Shown: positions 33,500 to 44,780 of the stretch, piece after piece
How positions within the stretch are numbered: the first letter of the stretch is position 1
Layout: each line of letters starts with the position of its first letter
Assembly (NCBI RefSeq): GCF_050908995.1
Contig: NC_135123.1
Coordinates: 5,642,001 to 5,706,000 of the forward strand
Length of the DNA: 64,000 nucleotides
Reading direction: 5' to 3'
DNA from: Andrena cerasifolii
Lineage: Eukaryota > Arthropoda > Insecta > Hymenoptera > Andrenidae
Notes under the pieces: model-generated
Databases searched by the model: none
Told to the model about the DNA's origin: nothing
The model's input: only the letters and a program-made list of their open reading frames with translations
Made by a program: the position numbers and the translations under genes

Positions 33500-34897
33500 C
33501 TTAATAAATACTAACAAGATTTATTGCATGATATGTTGTTTCTACGGAGAAAAAAGTCTTCGAAATTAGCTTAATTTTTCAAACCGTCACAGTGGATTGA
33601 CCCCATAAATCTGACTCGCTGTGGGGGCGAATCGATTGTGCGAAGACGTTAATATAAACTCCGCGAGCTGGATATATAACCACCCTAGGACACTATTTAA
33701 ATAACCACCTACCCCAAACCTGCCTTTCCAACCCCCTTCCCTTTCAATTCGCTTCGCGGCGAGGAGGATCCTTCAGGCATCGCGAAGTCAGTGGAAAAAA
33801 GCTACCCCCCTCCCGAGAGAAGCCATCTGCGCCACATAATACCGCCATAAAATAGAAGTTATTCACGATCCTTAGAAACGGAGGATGCCTTGCGAGTAAC
33901 GGTCCAAGGGAACAATAAGGGCACCTCGTGAAAGGAAGTGCCTCCCGCGCGCATAGCTATAGCGTGCAGAAACTCGCCTCGCGTGAAACTGAATTCGAAA
34001 AAGTCGTATATAGCTGACCAGTCAAAGGACTCGAGCAAACCAAAAGAGGATAAGGCAGAGCCAGCCAAGACTGGATAACTCCGGACCTGGTAAATCTCAT
34101 CGCCCAACGACCTCCGGGGTGAATAAATAGTCGGCCACCCCATCTTCCCCGCCCGTCTTCGACGCGAACCACGGATTATCCGGTCGGTGGAGAGACGCCG
34201 CGAGATTGAATATTGTATTCTTTCCAGTGTGAAAGGGTGAGTGGCGCGAGGGGTGGGTGGGTTGGCTGGAGGTAGAGTCGACAACAGTACGTAACAGCTG
34301 ACGCCATCAACTCCGGGCGCAGCTACCCCCCTCCCCCACGGTATTTTCTCCCCCGGAACGAGCACCATCGTCCTTCGCGGTGCTTGGATAGTACTTGAAT
34401 ACAGAGCTTCCGCACTTCAATCCATCTGTCTACTCCTGTTAAGAGTCCACCGTCCTATTGGTCGGCGTTCCGAACACACGCGAGGACGCGGCGTGGCGGC
34501 GGGGAGGGGCTCGGAGATTAAAACCGATGGAAAATGAAGTCTTCGGATCGGCTGGATAGAAGACGCCCCCGGGGCCGGGGCGGTAGAATTTAACGGAGGA
34601 GTGAATTCCGGATGCTTGCGGAAAGCTGCGGATTGGGTTCTTTTTTTCTTTCTTTCATTTTTCGTTGCTTTTCTTGGGAAGGGGGCGCGGGATGAGATCG
34701 GTCTGAAGTGTTTCACAGGGAGTTGTTGATGCAGGCGCAATGATGGGAATGCACTTCACGGAACCGTCGAGGGTCGCGGCTGTCGGGAGGATTTCTATAT
34801 TGTCGCAGATGGCGAGTTCGTTTGGCTGATGGATCGAGGAGGCCGGGAAAGTTTCCTGTTAAGTCTCGATTATGAATTCATTGGACGGTTCGTCAGG
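33500..34897. other. GC-rich DNA without recognised genes
   Basis: The minus-strand frames of 169 and 107 codons (33859-34368, 34417-34740) show no known domain, and their residue make-up follows GC-rich DNA. No splice-supported coding. Confidence 0.4.
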
Positions 34898-35330
34898 TAG
34901 GGGAGACCGGGGCTAGTTGATGCAGGAACAGGTTGGTACAGACGAATTATCGCGACACCGTATATGAGGCAGAGCAACAACGGACTGACCTACGTTTTTT
35001 TCGAAATTGAATTAGCGGTAATACTGTATTCCAATAGGCTCTACTAATCATGTAAAATAGGAAAAAAAAATTTTTCAATGTGGGTTGGTCCGCTGTGGCT
35101 CTCACTGCCTCATATATGTAGCTCCATTTGAACGGAGTAATACTCTACGCTGGCGTATGTCCGTTACGGTATCCCGCCAAAAAAGCCCGCGTAATGTAGT
35201 ACCAACAATGTACAAGCGGAGCGCTGAAGTAGAAAATCTTCAATTCTTCGCATCTTGCATAGCACGAAACTACCAAAGAATAGTATTCTATAGAGCGGAG
35301 ATATCACAAGCTGAGATTCCTTACTCCACC

Positions 35331-35450
35331 GCAGGCGGCGCTGCAGTCGGAAATCTTCGCATTTTACACCGCAGGCGGCGCTGCAGTCGGAAATCTTCGC
35401 ATCTTACACCGCAGGCGGCGCTGCAGTCGGAAATCTTCGCATCTTACACC
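35331..35450. repeat. 40-bp tandem repeat, three copies
   Basis: GCAGGCGGCGCTGCAGTCGG followed by AAATCTTCGCATCTTACACC repeats at 35331, 35371 and 35411 with a single base change. It is GC-rich inside an otherwise AT-rich transposon. Confidence 0.95.
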
Positions 35451-35765
35451 TCTGCCGGAGTATGCGAAGAGAGTTGTTCAATTCTTTCCTACGATCCAGC
35501 GTACGTGTGTGTACTTTGACCTCGGCAATTGTTTTTTAACTGTTTTGTTTATTTGGAGGAAAAGTAAATAGTTGCGATCATTCTCCAATCTGTCTTGAGA
35601 CGATATAGAGAATTTTAAAACCATATATATGGTCTACATTTTCTTATGGACATGTTTGTACATAACCCTACTTCCTGTGGGTTGATACGTTTTCTCTGGG
35701 GCATGTCGATACAGTGTATCAATTTTCCCCGACTACTTTTAATTGAATTTTTTCCTTTTATTTCT

Positions 35766-36000
35766 AGAAAAATCGTTCAAAACTATATCAAAAAGACCAA
35801 TCGTGGCGAAATATCGCAAGATATTTTTAAAAAAGCCTGTGTCGCAATAGAAAAGCACTCAATATTATTAAGGCAATGCGCGAAAATATACAATGTTGAC
35901 AAAATCAGTTTATTAAAATATAGTAACGAAAAGAAGAAGACACCTCATGTTAAACTGGGATATTTCAGGCATAAAAAATTAGAAATGTATTTCTATGTTT
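35766..36000 (+). pseudogene. Pogo/Tigger-like transposase N-terminal fragment
   Basis: After a plausible acceptor (TTTATTTCTAG) the frame reads KIVQNYIKKTNRGEISQDIF, then KKACVAIEKHSILLRQCAKI and YNVDKISLLKYSNEKK. This matches the Psq/CENP-B type helix-turn-helix at the start of pogo-superfamily transposases (pattern R-x-Y-x-x-KT-x-RG ... S-x-R-x-AA-x-x-(F/Y)-x-(I/V)-x-x-x-T-L). The next residues (HVKLGYFRHKKLE) may be the remains of the linker that follows in the family. No DDE catalytic domain follows within the element, so it cannot be active. The Met-initiated frame starts earlier at 35646, but its first 40 codons look intronic. Confidence 0.6.
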
Positions 36001-36224
36001 GTTTAAAAGTCTGTTTTGTTTTTAGAATACGTCTTTCTTCATTTTTAGTCCATATGTTTGGAAAGCTATTTGCATTAAAATTATATTTTTCAAATTTATT
36101 AGTTATTCATTAAACGGATATTTTGGAGTTGTATCAACATCTCCCAGAGCAGCATCAACTTGCCCCGCAGTGGGGTAAATTCGTACATTTTGCCTTCGTC
36201 CAAATAACATTTTTTCATTTAATT

Positions 36225-36912
36225 TGTTTGTAATTTTAGCACATTTCAATCTATCACGAGAAGAAGCACGTTTCAATGTTTCTGACGATAACAAGCATGT
36301 TCCCGAATATACCGCGAGAACAAGCACGATTTACATTTCGCCACGAGCAGTAGCACATTTCAAACGCAGCAGCGAGAATTAGCACGCTTTATTTTGCTTT
36401 CCGAAGAGTAGCATATTTCAGTTTCCAAACAGTTCACAGTCAACGTTGATCTTCTGTGGCTGCCAGTTGCCTGTATTGGCGTTTATTGCCCATTTAGTGG
36501 AAAAGAAAGTAATGCGGGAGGAAGCTAATTTTGTAATGTTCGGGTGGTGAGAAACAGATAAATCTTGTAAGGAACACGGGGAAGAAAGGTGGTCGCAAAT
36601 AAGGTGGACGCCGTGATACACGTGTGGCTATGATACGAAAATTGAATTATCATTGAAAAAAAAAGATGATTTGTTGTCTTATACCGCAAGAATATATTCA
36701 ATTTTATAATGATATTTTATCTGAATAAATTTTAACTTATTTAAGTAAAGACGTTTTTCATTCCATTAAAAAAATCTTTATCTTTTTATTTTTGCAGTAG
36801 GATCCTAGGCAATCTATGAAACCGACCCGCGTTACGAAAAGTAGCACGTTTCATTTTTTTCTACATGCAGTTGTGCGTAAGAAAAAAAAATGAAATGTGC
36901 CAATTTTCGTAA
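36225..36912. repeat. Dispersed AGCACRTTTCA motif region ending in a hairpin
   Basis: AGCACATTTCA/AGCACGTTTCA-like motifs recur every ~40-60 bp from 36237 to 36425 and again at 36842. The segment 36826-36912 is a near-perfect hairpin (CGTTACGAAAAGTAGCACGT with its inverse GTGCCAATTTTCGTAACG). It is probably a decayed transposon with subterminal repeats. Confidence 0.5.
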
Positions 36913-37017
36913 CGCACGTCGATATATATTAACCTCTTAACGCTCACGCCCGTGACGTAGCTGGGCACGCTGACCCGTGCCAAACTGTACATGCCCGTGA
37001 ATGTCACGAGAGGGGCC

Positions 37018-37429
37018 TTAAAGGCTCCCCCACACCAACCCGAGTATCCGCTCCGCGCCGCGGATCAGATAAGGCAGCAAGTTTTTACACGTGGTGGCTT
37101 ATGGGCAGAGTTAAGGCTCCCCCATACCAACGGGAATTTCGCCGCGCGGAGCGGATCCGCCGCGGATCAGGTAACACTGCCCATAAACCACCCCTTATAA
37201 AAAACTGCTGCCTAATCTGATCCGCGGCGCGGAGCGGACATTCGCGTTGGTGTGGGGGAGCCTTTATCTGATCCGCGGCGCGGAGCGGACATTCGCGTTG
37301 GTGTGGAGGAGCCTTTATTTGATCCGCGGCGCGGAGCGGACATTCGCGTTGGTGCGGGGGAGCCTTTATCTGATCCGCGGCGGATCCGCTCCGCGCCGCG
37401 AAATTCGCGCTGGTCTGTGGGAGCCTTAA
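37018..37429. mobile_element. TTAA-flanked GC-rich element with a 51-bp internal array
   Basis: The left end, TTAA (37018-37021) then AGGCTCCCCCACACCAAC, and the right end, its inverse before TTAA (37426-37429), match. A third TTAA plus GGCTCCCCCATACCAAC lies at 37111, so one element may sit within another. The right half is four units 51 bp apart (GATCCGCGGCGCGGAGCGGA at 37219, 37270, 37321, and a variant at 37372). Confidence 0.75.
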
Positions 37430-39174
37430 CGGAGAATATCGCCGGGTGGTCCGCGCTGATCCGTTCGCGATACGTATCTGTATGTATTGTAAAACCGCGG
37501 CCTTTTTAACCGTGAACATTCAATTTCTGCTTTCTGCCCGCCCGGCCCCCGCACGCCGGCCGGCCGCGATCACGCAGACCCCAACGTGAATTATTAAATA
37601 TCGATTATGGGAAATTGCGGTCTGTTAATGGAAAAATGCAATATTCAACCGCGACAAAGCGACGTCGCCGTCCACGAGTGAATAAATTAATTACCAATCG
37701 CGGATGACTTGACGCTGCAACCCGCGGCGAAGCAGAAAGAGACCTCCGTCTCTCCACGATTCCTTGCCTCTCTTTAATTGTACCTACGACCACCGAAATT
37801 CTAAACTCGTGATCCTCGACTTAAGGGTTCGTCCGCGCGAAACGTCACCGCGGCGTGGATGATCTGGAATTTTTTATTAAATTCTTTATCGAGTGACGTG
37901 CTTGGGACGCAGTCGCATAGATACGCGAGCTTGAAGAACTGTTAATTGGAATAATCAGGGGGTAGTAGATTTCTGACAGGGTATTTTAAACTTGCCGCAG
38001 GAAATTAACAAATTCCTGGATATCTCGCGTCCATGCAGCATCGTGTAATTTATGTTCCGCCGTTGCTGGGCGTGTGAATAATTAATTATTAAATCGGGGG
38101 GGTTGCTGCGTCGATTCCCATCGACTCTCTGTTTCGCGCGTTAAACATTGTTCCGTCAATATGGAAATACGGTCCGCGCGCGGTTGTTGAAGATGTTATA
38201 ACGTTGATGAAGTATGCGTCACTCTTTCAATCATACCGGGGAAATTACTTCGACCGTGGTAATCCGAGGGTTTCGATTAAAATGGGGGTACATTTTTAAT
38301 TTACCGGCCGCGCCGCTAGCTCCTTTATTCCGAGTGTTTTCGGCGGCGCAGTTTCGACGGATGTTCATATTTAATCGATTAGGACGATCAAGTAGAAGAG
38401 CCGATGGTAAAGGGGGTAAGTAGGGAGCAACCCTTCCTCGATCGTTTGACCCTCGTTGAACAACGAGTTCGCTGGCAAGTTTGATTTAGATGCTGGGGGA
38501 TGGAATGTGTAGCGTGATATTCTATCGTTCCTCCACGTTCGGTGGTTTCGTCATTCTCCTCTTCGTATATTGGTTAGATGAAGTTTTAGGTGCACGGAAC
38601 AGGTGCTGACTGAGAATTCAGGAGTGGACAAAGATTTGATTAAACCGACGAAGGGAATTACTTAAATTCAACGTCTTCAAATAGCGGTGGCAAATATCCT
38701 TAATTGAAAGTATTAAGACTCAAAGTGTTGGTGGAGGTAAGTTTTGGAACTGCCGGGGGATTTGCTTGAATTTCATAAAGCAGAGCAGTTGCCAGCAAAG
38801 TAAAGATAAAACAGACGCAGCAGGCACAAAAAGCTTGGTACAAAACTGCGTAGTAATTAAGAGGATAATGATGGAGCCGATGGTACCTTCAGTCTCCTTT
38901 ATGAAAGTACCGGGTTTTCGACTTTCTTTGTTAAGCGTGGCACAAAGTGAGGCGCTTTAAATAAAGGAGCTGGACCACTTCAAGTCGATTAAATTCAGGT
39001 CAGTAACCTGTACTTCGTCGTGTATATAGTTCACCAGCAGCGAATAATTACAGGTAACTGGGAGACGTTCATTTGTTGGTCACAGAAAAGACTGCTGGTT
39101 AGGGTGGTCCATGGCCTCGTGGGAAATTTTTATTTTGTATTCTTTGTTGATCTCCACAAGCCTGTTTTTGTTCC
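37430..39174. other. GC-rich to mixed DNA, no gene recognised
   Basis: Apparently single-copy, with many ATTAATTA-type cores as in insect intergenic or intronic regulatory DNA. That is only an impression; no exon, RNA gene or repeat could be supported. Confidence 0.4.
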
Positions 39175-39600
39175 TTAAGGGGTTGACCTAGTCAGGCGGC
39201 CGAAAAGAGGCGAATGTTTGTGAATTTTTTCTGAAAAAGCGGAAGCATATATTCTTACAGAACTTTTTGCAATTAAAAGGGCAACATTTAAAGAACATTT
39301 GGTAATTTTTTCGTGGAAAAATATTTACGTTTATAATAAAGTAACAACCCACACACAAGAAGCCTTTTTAAAAATTTGCTTTTGCGGCGAGCACTGCCGT
39401 TCGGAATCAGATTATCTATAATCAAAATACAAAACAGATTTCGTTTATGTATTAATGTATTCTCTGATTGACGGAGGGAATTTCGGAAATATTAATTTAT
39501 AACAAAATGGCGGCTATTTAAAGTTGAAATCCTAATTTCTCCGTGCAAAAATCACGCGAAGAAAATCAGGATTTCAACTTTAAATATTTAATATTATTTT
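39175..39600. mobile_element. TTAA-type element, right end lost (family of 55.4 kb)
   Basis: Starts TTAA then GGGGTTGACCTAGTCAGGCG and follows, in inverse orientation, the element at 55398-55858: GGAAGCATATATTCTTACAG, AACATTTAAAGAACATTTGG, TTTTTAAAAATTTGCTTTTG, GACGGAGGGAATTTCGGAAA, AAAGTTGAAATCCTAATTT. After about 39560 the match ends, and no CCCCTTAA terminus is present. Confidence 0.8.
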
Positions 39601-39659
39601 ACACAATTAAGCGTATATTATTCCTTAATAGCATACAAAAAATATTGGTTCTGTGTCAG

Positions 39660-41286
39660 GTATAAAAATGTCTTTCACTAGTACCCCCAACTTCTTTCCC
39701 ATGCCCCTAAAAACGATTAATCCCAGCGACCTCCAAACACTGTCTGATAATGCTCAAATTTTGCACAAGTGTTAGTTAGCATGTTTGGAACAAATGCAAC
39801 CTTGTGGAGAGCTACAATTTATACTCGAAAAAATGGAGCACCCAACTGTAAGTAGAAACCCTCTGATGCATCCTTAATACTTGGGCTAATGGAACAACTG
39901 GAATAACCTTTCACCCGAAAATGGATCGACCGCGAGTGATTCTTTCACCCCCTCCCAATAAGCACTACCACAGACAATAATTCCACGCACCCTATCTCAA
40001 TAAGCTGCCATTATTTCATCCAGGCTCATCCAGGAATAAACAACGAAGCTTCCGGAACGCGTTCCCCGAAATCAATATTCCGTTGGGGTAAAAACTTGTC
40101 GCGTGCAGGGCTGCCAACGGTTCCGCCGGCTAGCCACTGTCCCCCGACGATCTTTCCACGTGTTAAGCTCGTTCTCCACGGTGCTCAAAGGCCGAGGAAT
40201 AGTTTTCTGGCGCGTCCTGGGCGGAGGGGCCGAGAGGGGGCCAGCGTGATAAATAAATAGGGGTCGATGGTGTTGTAAACGTCCGGCGTAAAGTGATTTA
40301 GCCAGTTCATTGGCTCATAGAGAGTTAAGTGCAGACGCGGGCTACATAAACGCCAGCGGAGAGATTCACCGTGCCCCATCCTGTTCGTTTCTTCGGCCAC
40401 GTCTTTGCGCCACCCCTTAGCCACCGTCCGCCCCGACCCCCGGACGCCGTCACGTCCATCCTCGGGCGCGTAAATCCCGGGGTCTACACAGCTCCCAAGC
40501 ATCGCCAGCGTTCCACGGTTCACTCCGCCACGAGCGTAAAATGTGCCTTTATTTTTACGTCGGATTTAACCGCGGACTTCTCGAACGATCCCCCTCGCAG
40601 GCCACCCCCCCACCGCCTCCCCGCCCCCTGTGTCAATAACTGGGATCCACTCGGGCGGCTTTGCGGATCCGCTGCTTATTTTCACGGTGGGTTACGCGGC
40701 GGGATTGTTAATTTCACTGGACGAACCACGGGGGACGGTTTACTTTTCGAGGGGAGATTTTAGAACGTCTAGGTACTGGATTATTAACCATGGACAGGGT
40801 TTCTTCGCGGAGGTTTTCCTTCGGGGATCTCGCGTGACGGACCAATTCGCAGACGTTACATTCGCCTGTTTCCTCGGGTTTGAATTGACGATCAGCGGGG
40901 GCTGAAGCTTTAACAGTTGTTCCCCGTACGATGCTCCCCTCGTTTCCATGGAATTTCCGCGCCCGGTATCGCGGAGTCGAAGGTTCGTCCGTTGCCATTT
41001 GTTTCGATCTAACGAAACGGCCGCGAGTTTATCGTAACGACAGACGATAGAATTAGAGTATTAGGGGATCCCCGTGACGCGACACCGAGATTACTGGCTC
41101 CACGGGATCGAGGAGCGTACCTTTTAATCCCCCTCGGCCCCCCCCCCCCCCGGGGCCACTTCCGGCCGATTGCAGAGCACAGTGGCGAGAAAAAAAATCG
41201 CCGGATAAGCGGTCAGATTACTGAGAAAACGGGGGCGTTATCATCGGATCGGGGTGGATGGAACAACTTGGACGGGGGTGGCCCCC

Positions 41287-41319
<33 letters not shown>

Positions 41320-42080
41320 GTCCCTCCGGCTCCCATGGTCCGGAGCGAAGCGATGCCTGACTCTGATTGAGCCTGTTTTACTCGAAATGGACTCGGGCAA
41401 AAACCATCCCTGATTATGCCCCTATCGGGATCATCTAATTGGCACTAACTTTCCCCGGTGCAATGAGTAAAGACCGACGAACAATCCCTCTCGGCCTGGA
41501 TTAACGGAGTCGCATCGGTCGGATCCTTATCGCGGCCGTTTCGGTACGCCCGTTCTGTGTATGGTGTTCGACTTCTGTTCATTGGAACGGTGGAGCGTTC
41601 AATCTCCGGGCGTGCATCTTTCAGGTGGTTCTTCTCTTCTCCTTTGCTGAGTGAATAAGTGTTCTTTGTGCCAGGCGATGTATGACTTTAACTGAGGTAA
41701 GTGCGGGTAGTAAATCACAGCAGGTATTACCTAAGGCCCAGCCTTCATTTTTTCCAGATAGGTCAATCTGCGCTAGGTACTGGTAGCGCTATAGAATAAC
41801 AAAATGGTTTGGAAAAATAGTTTGACGAAACACCTTTTTTCTCGGTTATTTTCAGACAAAAGTTGGTAATTCAGGTACGGGTCATAGCGACGCTCACACG
41901 GATTAAGAATCTTTTAGAATTTTTTGTGTTCAGGTAGGCCTGAGTGGGGAAATCACCCGCGCCATGGATGTACCTACCACTTTTTTTAGATTACATATCG
42001 ACGATACATAAAAACGATTAGTTAAAATTAAGAAAATCTTCTTAATTTGTTTTATATCTTTATTAAAAAATTAATTTAAA
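39660..42080. other. GC-rich to mixed DNA, no gene recognised
   Basis: Long frames at 40185-40523 (minus) and 40371-40905 (plus) overlap each other in CpG-rich DNA without recognisable domains. A TC microsatellite lies at 41286-41320. A 30-bp relic at 41883-41914 matches the inverted-repeat arm of the element at 57.14-57.35 kb. Confidence 0.4.
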
Positions 42081-42086
42081 CATGAT

Positions 42087-42493
42087 TGTGACGTCCCGGC
42101 CCCACCACATGGGTCACGCCGGTTAGTCTCCGCCGGCGCCGCTAGAGGTCTACTCTTCTCGCAAGTCCTATCGTCCACTCTCGTTTGTATATATACAAGT
42201 TCCAAGTTCATTTCCTCTTAGTCCCCGTGTGTCTAGGGCAGGGACCGTCAGCTGTAGCCCTACTGATGAGTCCGGTTGACGGTCCCAAGACGAAAAACAC
42301 GCACATCTTCTCTCCTTCTTCTTTTTCTCCTCGATCTTTAATGCCAATCCACCTGCCCCGCACAGTACTCCAAAAAGCGGGACCGACCCGAGGGATTACG
42401 ACGCCGGAGGCGACGGGCCACAAGAGGTCAATAATCCCTCTTTACGTTCCGAAATCAATCACCAATCAACCATCTCGGTTTCCGACGGTAACA
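42087..42493 (+). mobile_element. Solo LTR (407 bp) with 5-bp target duplication
   Basis: Begins TGTGACGTCCCGGCCCC and ends GGTAACA, i.e. TG...CA with TGT/ACA tips. The five bases before (ATGAT, 42082-42086) are repeated right after (42494-42498), an exact target duplication. The flanks joined across one ATGAT make ordinary AT-rich sequence, so this is an LTR left after loss of the internal part, or a very small LTR-only element. A TATA box (TATATATA, 42188-42195) and, about 30 bases on, a hammerhead ribozyme motif lie within it. TG...CA ends and a 5-bp duplication fit Ty3/gypsy or BEL-type LTRs. No internal retroviral genes are in the window. It could also be a retrozyme-like element. Confidence 0.85.
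42226..42301 (+). ncRNA. Type III hammerhead ribozyme motif
   Basis: All core parts are present in order. Stem III 5' strand CGTGT (42226-42230); cleavage triplet GTC (42231-42233), cut expected after C42233; stem I TAGGGC (42234-42239) pairing perfectly with GCCCTA (42257-42262); CTGATGA core (42263-42269); stem II GTC...GAC (42270-42272/42289-42291), extended by TTG/CAA past a 3-nt bulge; GAAA (42292-42295); stem III 3' strand ACACG (42297-42301). One A-G mismatch sits next to the cleavage triplet in stem III (A42296 with G42231), where active ribozymes usually have C-G, so activity may be reduced. The RNA lies at the expected start of LTR transcripts. Confidence 0.8.
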
Positions 42494-42498
42494 ATGAT

Positions 42499-43740
42499 AA
42501 ATTCCAAAAACAGGTTAATTAATCTCTTTCGGCCGATCAAAGTAGAATGGTCCTTTAAGAGGACGACCGACCCGCCCCGGTTGAACTGCATAAAAAATAT
42601 TGCAATCTTTATGAATTTTTTGCAAGAAGAAGTTATAACATATCCTACAGAATATTTTGACATTTAGTGATACGATAGGGTGCAAAAAAAATGTTTGCTT
42701 CATGTTTCCGGTCTTGATGCATTTTCTAGGTGGCGCTTACTGCAGTCGCTGCCAAAAACAGCAGCCGGTAACCACGAAATTTACCCACAGCACCGTCCAA
42801 AATCAAAAATTCAAACGATTTCTTAAAATTTATTTCAGTGGCTATCGCAGCTCCCCTTGTCGGGGCAAAAGGAACCAAAGCTACGATTTAAAAAAAAACC
42901 GTGTTTCAAAGAATGATGTAATAGTGGAGTTGCGATAGCGTGTCCAATTACGAATCAAATGCCACGAGGTTTTTTTTAAACGGTTCATTATTTCTCCCGA
43001 AATCGTGGTTACCGTTTCGAAATATCCTGTTTCGAGAGAAAACGCGTTCGAAGTGTTCTCGGCCCATACCTGCGTTCGGGGTTAGAATTATCCATGTGAC
43101 TGTAGAATCTATATCGTTTCGAATTTTGGCGCGAAACTTTCGCAGAGTATTTTCGGGATGTTACGCTACAAATATATATAAAAAAAACAATTTCCTGCAA
43201 AATTTTAACCAGTGGGTCCTCTCAAAGTCCTACACCCTTTCGCCCCCAGAATGTAAAGCTCGTCGATATATATAGTTACATTATGCGTCATAATAACTTT
43301 CTAGTTTAATGTTAGTTAGTTTTTAGTCATTTAGTTAGTTATTTAGTTATGGTTAGTGTTAGAATATAATATTTATTTATTCAAGAAAATAAAAGTTACA
43401 CAGTCGAACGTCAGTATAACAATAATAATAAGAACTGTATAAAACTTAAACTAAAAGTAATAGAAAGAATACTGTCTTTAGCGCGATACAAGTTATCCGT
43501 TCAGAGGGTTTTCTCGGACTGAGAAGCGCAGGGGTCGAGAAGACCGTTTTCCCCTCTTTTGGGTCTCCTGTAGCGAAAGAAAGGAAACTCATAAATTACC
43601 GGGTCCTTAAAGTCCCTGACACTCTAACTCTAGGAACAGTCTATCGTTGTACACATTCCAACAGTTAGGCTTCTAACAGTATTGCCCTGCAGCCTCGCCA
43701 TTTACTTCGCTTGTCTTTATGTATTATTTTCTTCTCTGGA
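42499..43740. other. AT-rich DNA with decayed repeats, no gene recognised
   Basis: GTGGCTATCGCAGCTCC (about 42838) and GTGGAGTTGCGATAGC (about 42923) are an imperfect inverted pair, likely a decayed short element. No exon chain was seen. Confidence 0.4.
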
Positions 43741-43746
43741 CGTGTC

Positions 43747-43760
43747 AAGTAATAAAGACA

Positions 43761-43802
<42 letters not shown>

Positions 43803-43803
43803 C
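43747..43803. repeat. AAT microsatellite after a shared AGTAATAAAGAC motif
   Basis: About 14 AAT units preceded by AAGTAATAAAGACAAATAAT. Nearly the same join occurs at 59.27 kb (GAGTAATAAAGACGAATAAT). A fixed motif running into a trinucleotide tail at two loci suggests the 3' tail of a non-LTR retrotransposon; no coding part was seen. Confidence 0.6.
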
Positions 43804-44777
43804 ACTTATCCACTTCTTCCGCTCAACAACAAACCCGCCATTCCATCGTTTGCCCAAATTCGAGAAGGTACCCCTTGGTCGTTTGAAATCAGAGTGAACG
43901 AACCCTTCCAACCCCCAACAGGAATACAGATTCGGCCAACCCCCCCTGTGGATATAAAGCCGCGCGAGATTAATGCAGAGCCAAGGGTCGCTCGTGTATG
44001 AAAATACTCGCGACACGGTTCCCTCCCAATTGTGGCAGCAACAGAAATCGTCGGCTTTAGGCGAGTAGGGGGTTGAAGGAGGGTTTTGCGAGACGTCAGT
44101 GCAGAGGCTGATCCGTCGGGGGAGACGTTCTTAACGGTAAGAGGGCATGGAAATCGTACAAAGACGATGAAGACGTCAGGCCGCTTTTCCAGGAAGTACC
44201 GATGCTTAATCGAGTAGATAAATCGGGCTAAGGTACACGCCGCGAAACGATGCTCGATAGGAGTCCTCCTCTGTCGAGCCCGGCGGAGCGTAGCGCGGCG
44301 AAGAGGCTGGCGGGGGGGTAAGTGGAGAGGAAAAGCTTATGCCGCCGCAAAAATATTTGTTTGCTCGAGAGTCCCGCGGAACAACAGGAGAATTTCGTTT
44401 CGCGGGGGGGGGGGGGGGGGGGATCGCGCGGATACTGAACGCCCGCTGTCGTAAAAGTAAGGACGATGTTCGTTCCTTTGATATCGATACTTACGCCGCG
44501 AGTATTCTTATACCCCGGCCCCAGCTTTTGTCAACCGTAGCCGGAATATCGTTCCCGGCGAATGTAAATAGGATGCAGATCCCCTGCCTTCTTCCCCGTT
44601 TTTCGCTGTTCCCGTAATGTTTACGCGGGACAAAAGGGAAAAGATATTCAGAAAGGATCCGCGTGAACGACGATCCAGAGCGCGGCGGAGATTTAACGAT
44701 CGCGATCGATGAGCGATGGCGTTCGGAGCAGTGCGTAGTCGTCGAGCATGGAATGGAGGTATCCTTCGACGACTTTG
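43804..44777. other. GC-rich DNA with a 19-G run, no gene recognised
   Basis: A run of 19 G lies at 44404-44422. The frames at 44339-44617 and 44491-44817 are overlapping opposite-strand composition frames. Confidence 0.45.
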
Positions 44778-44780
44778 TTA

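Larger units (their letters stand above)
34900..36175 (+). mobile_element. TA-flanked element with pogo-type HTH relic
   Basis: The left end after TA (34898-34899) reads GGGGAGACCGGGGCTAGTTG; the right end near 36140-36175 contains the inverse GCATCAACTTGCCCCGC followed by TA. The ends are imperfect, so boundaries are approximate. It contains a triplicated 40-bp block and a decayed transposase N-terminus. Confidence 0.6.

Noticed and set aside
35646..36113. Complete transposase or host gene
   Set aside because: Only an HTH segment is recognisable, with intron-like sequence before it and no DDE domain after.
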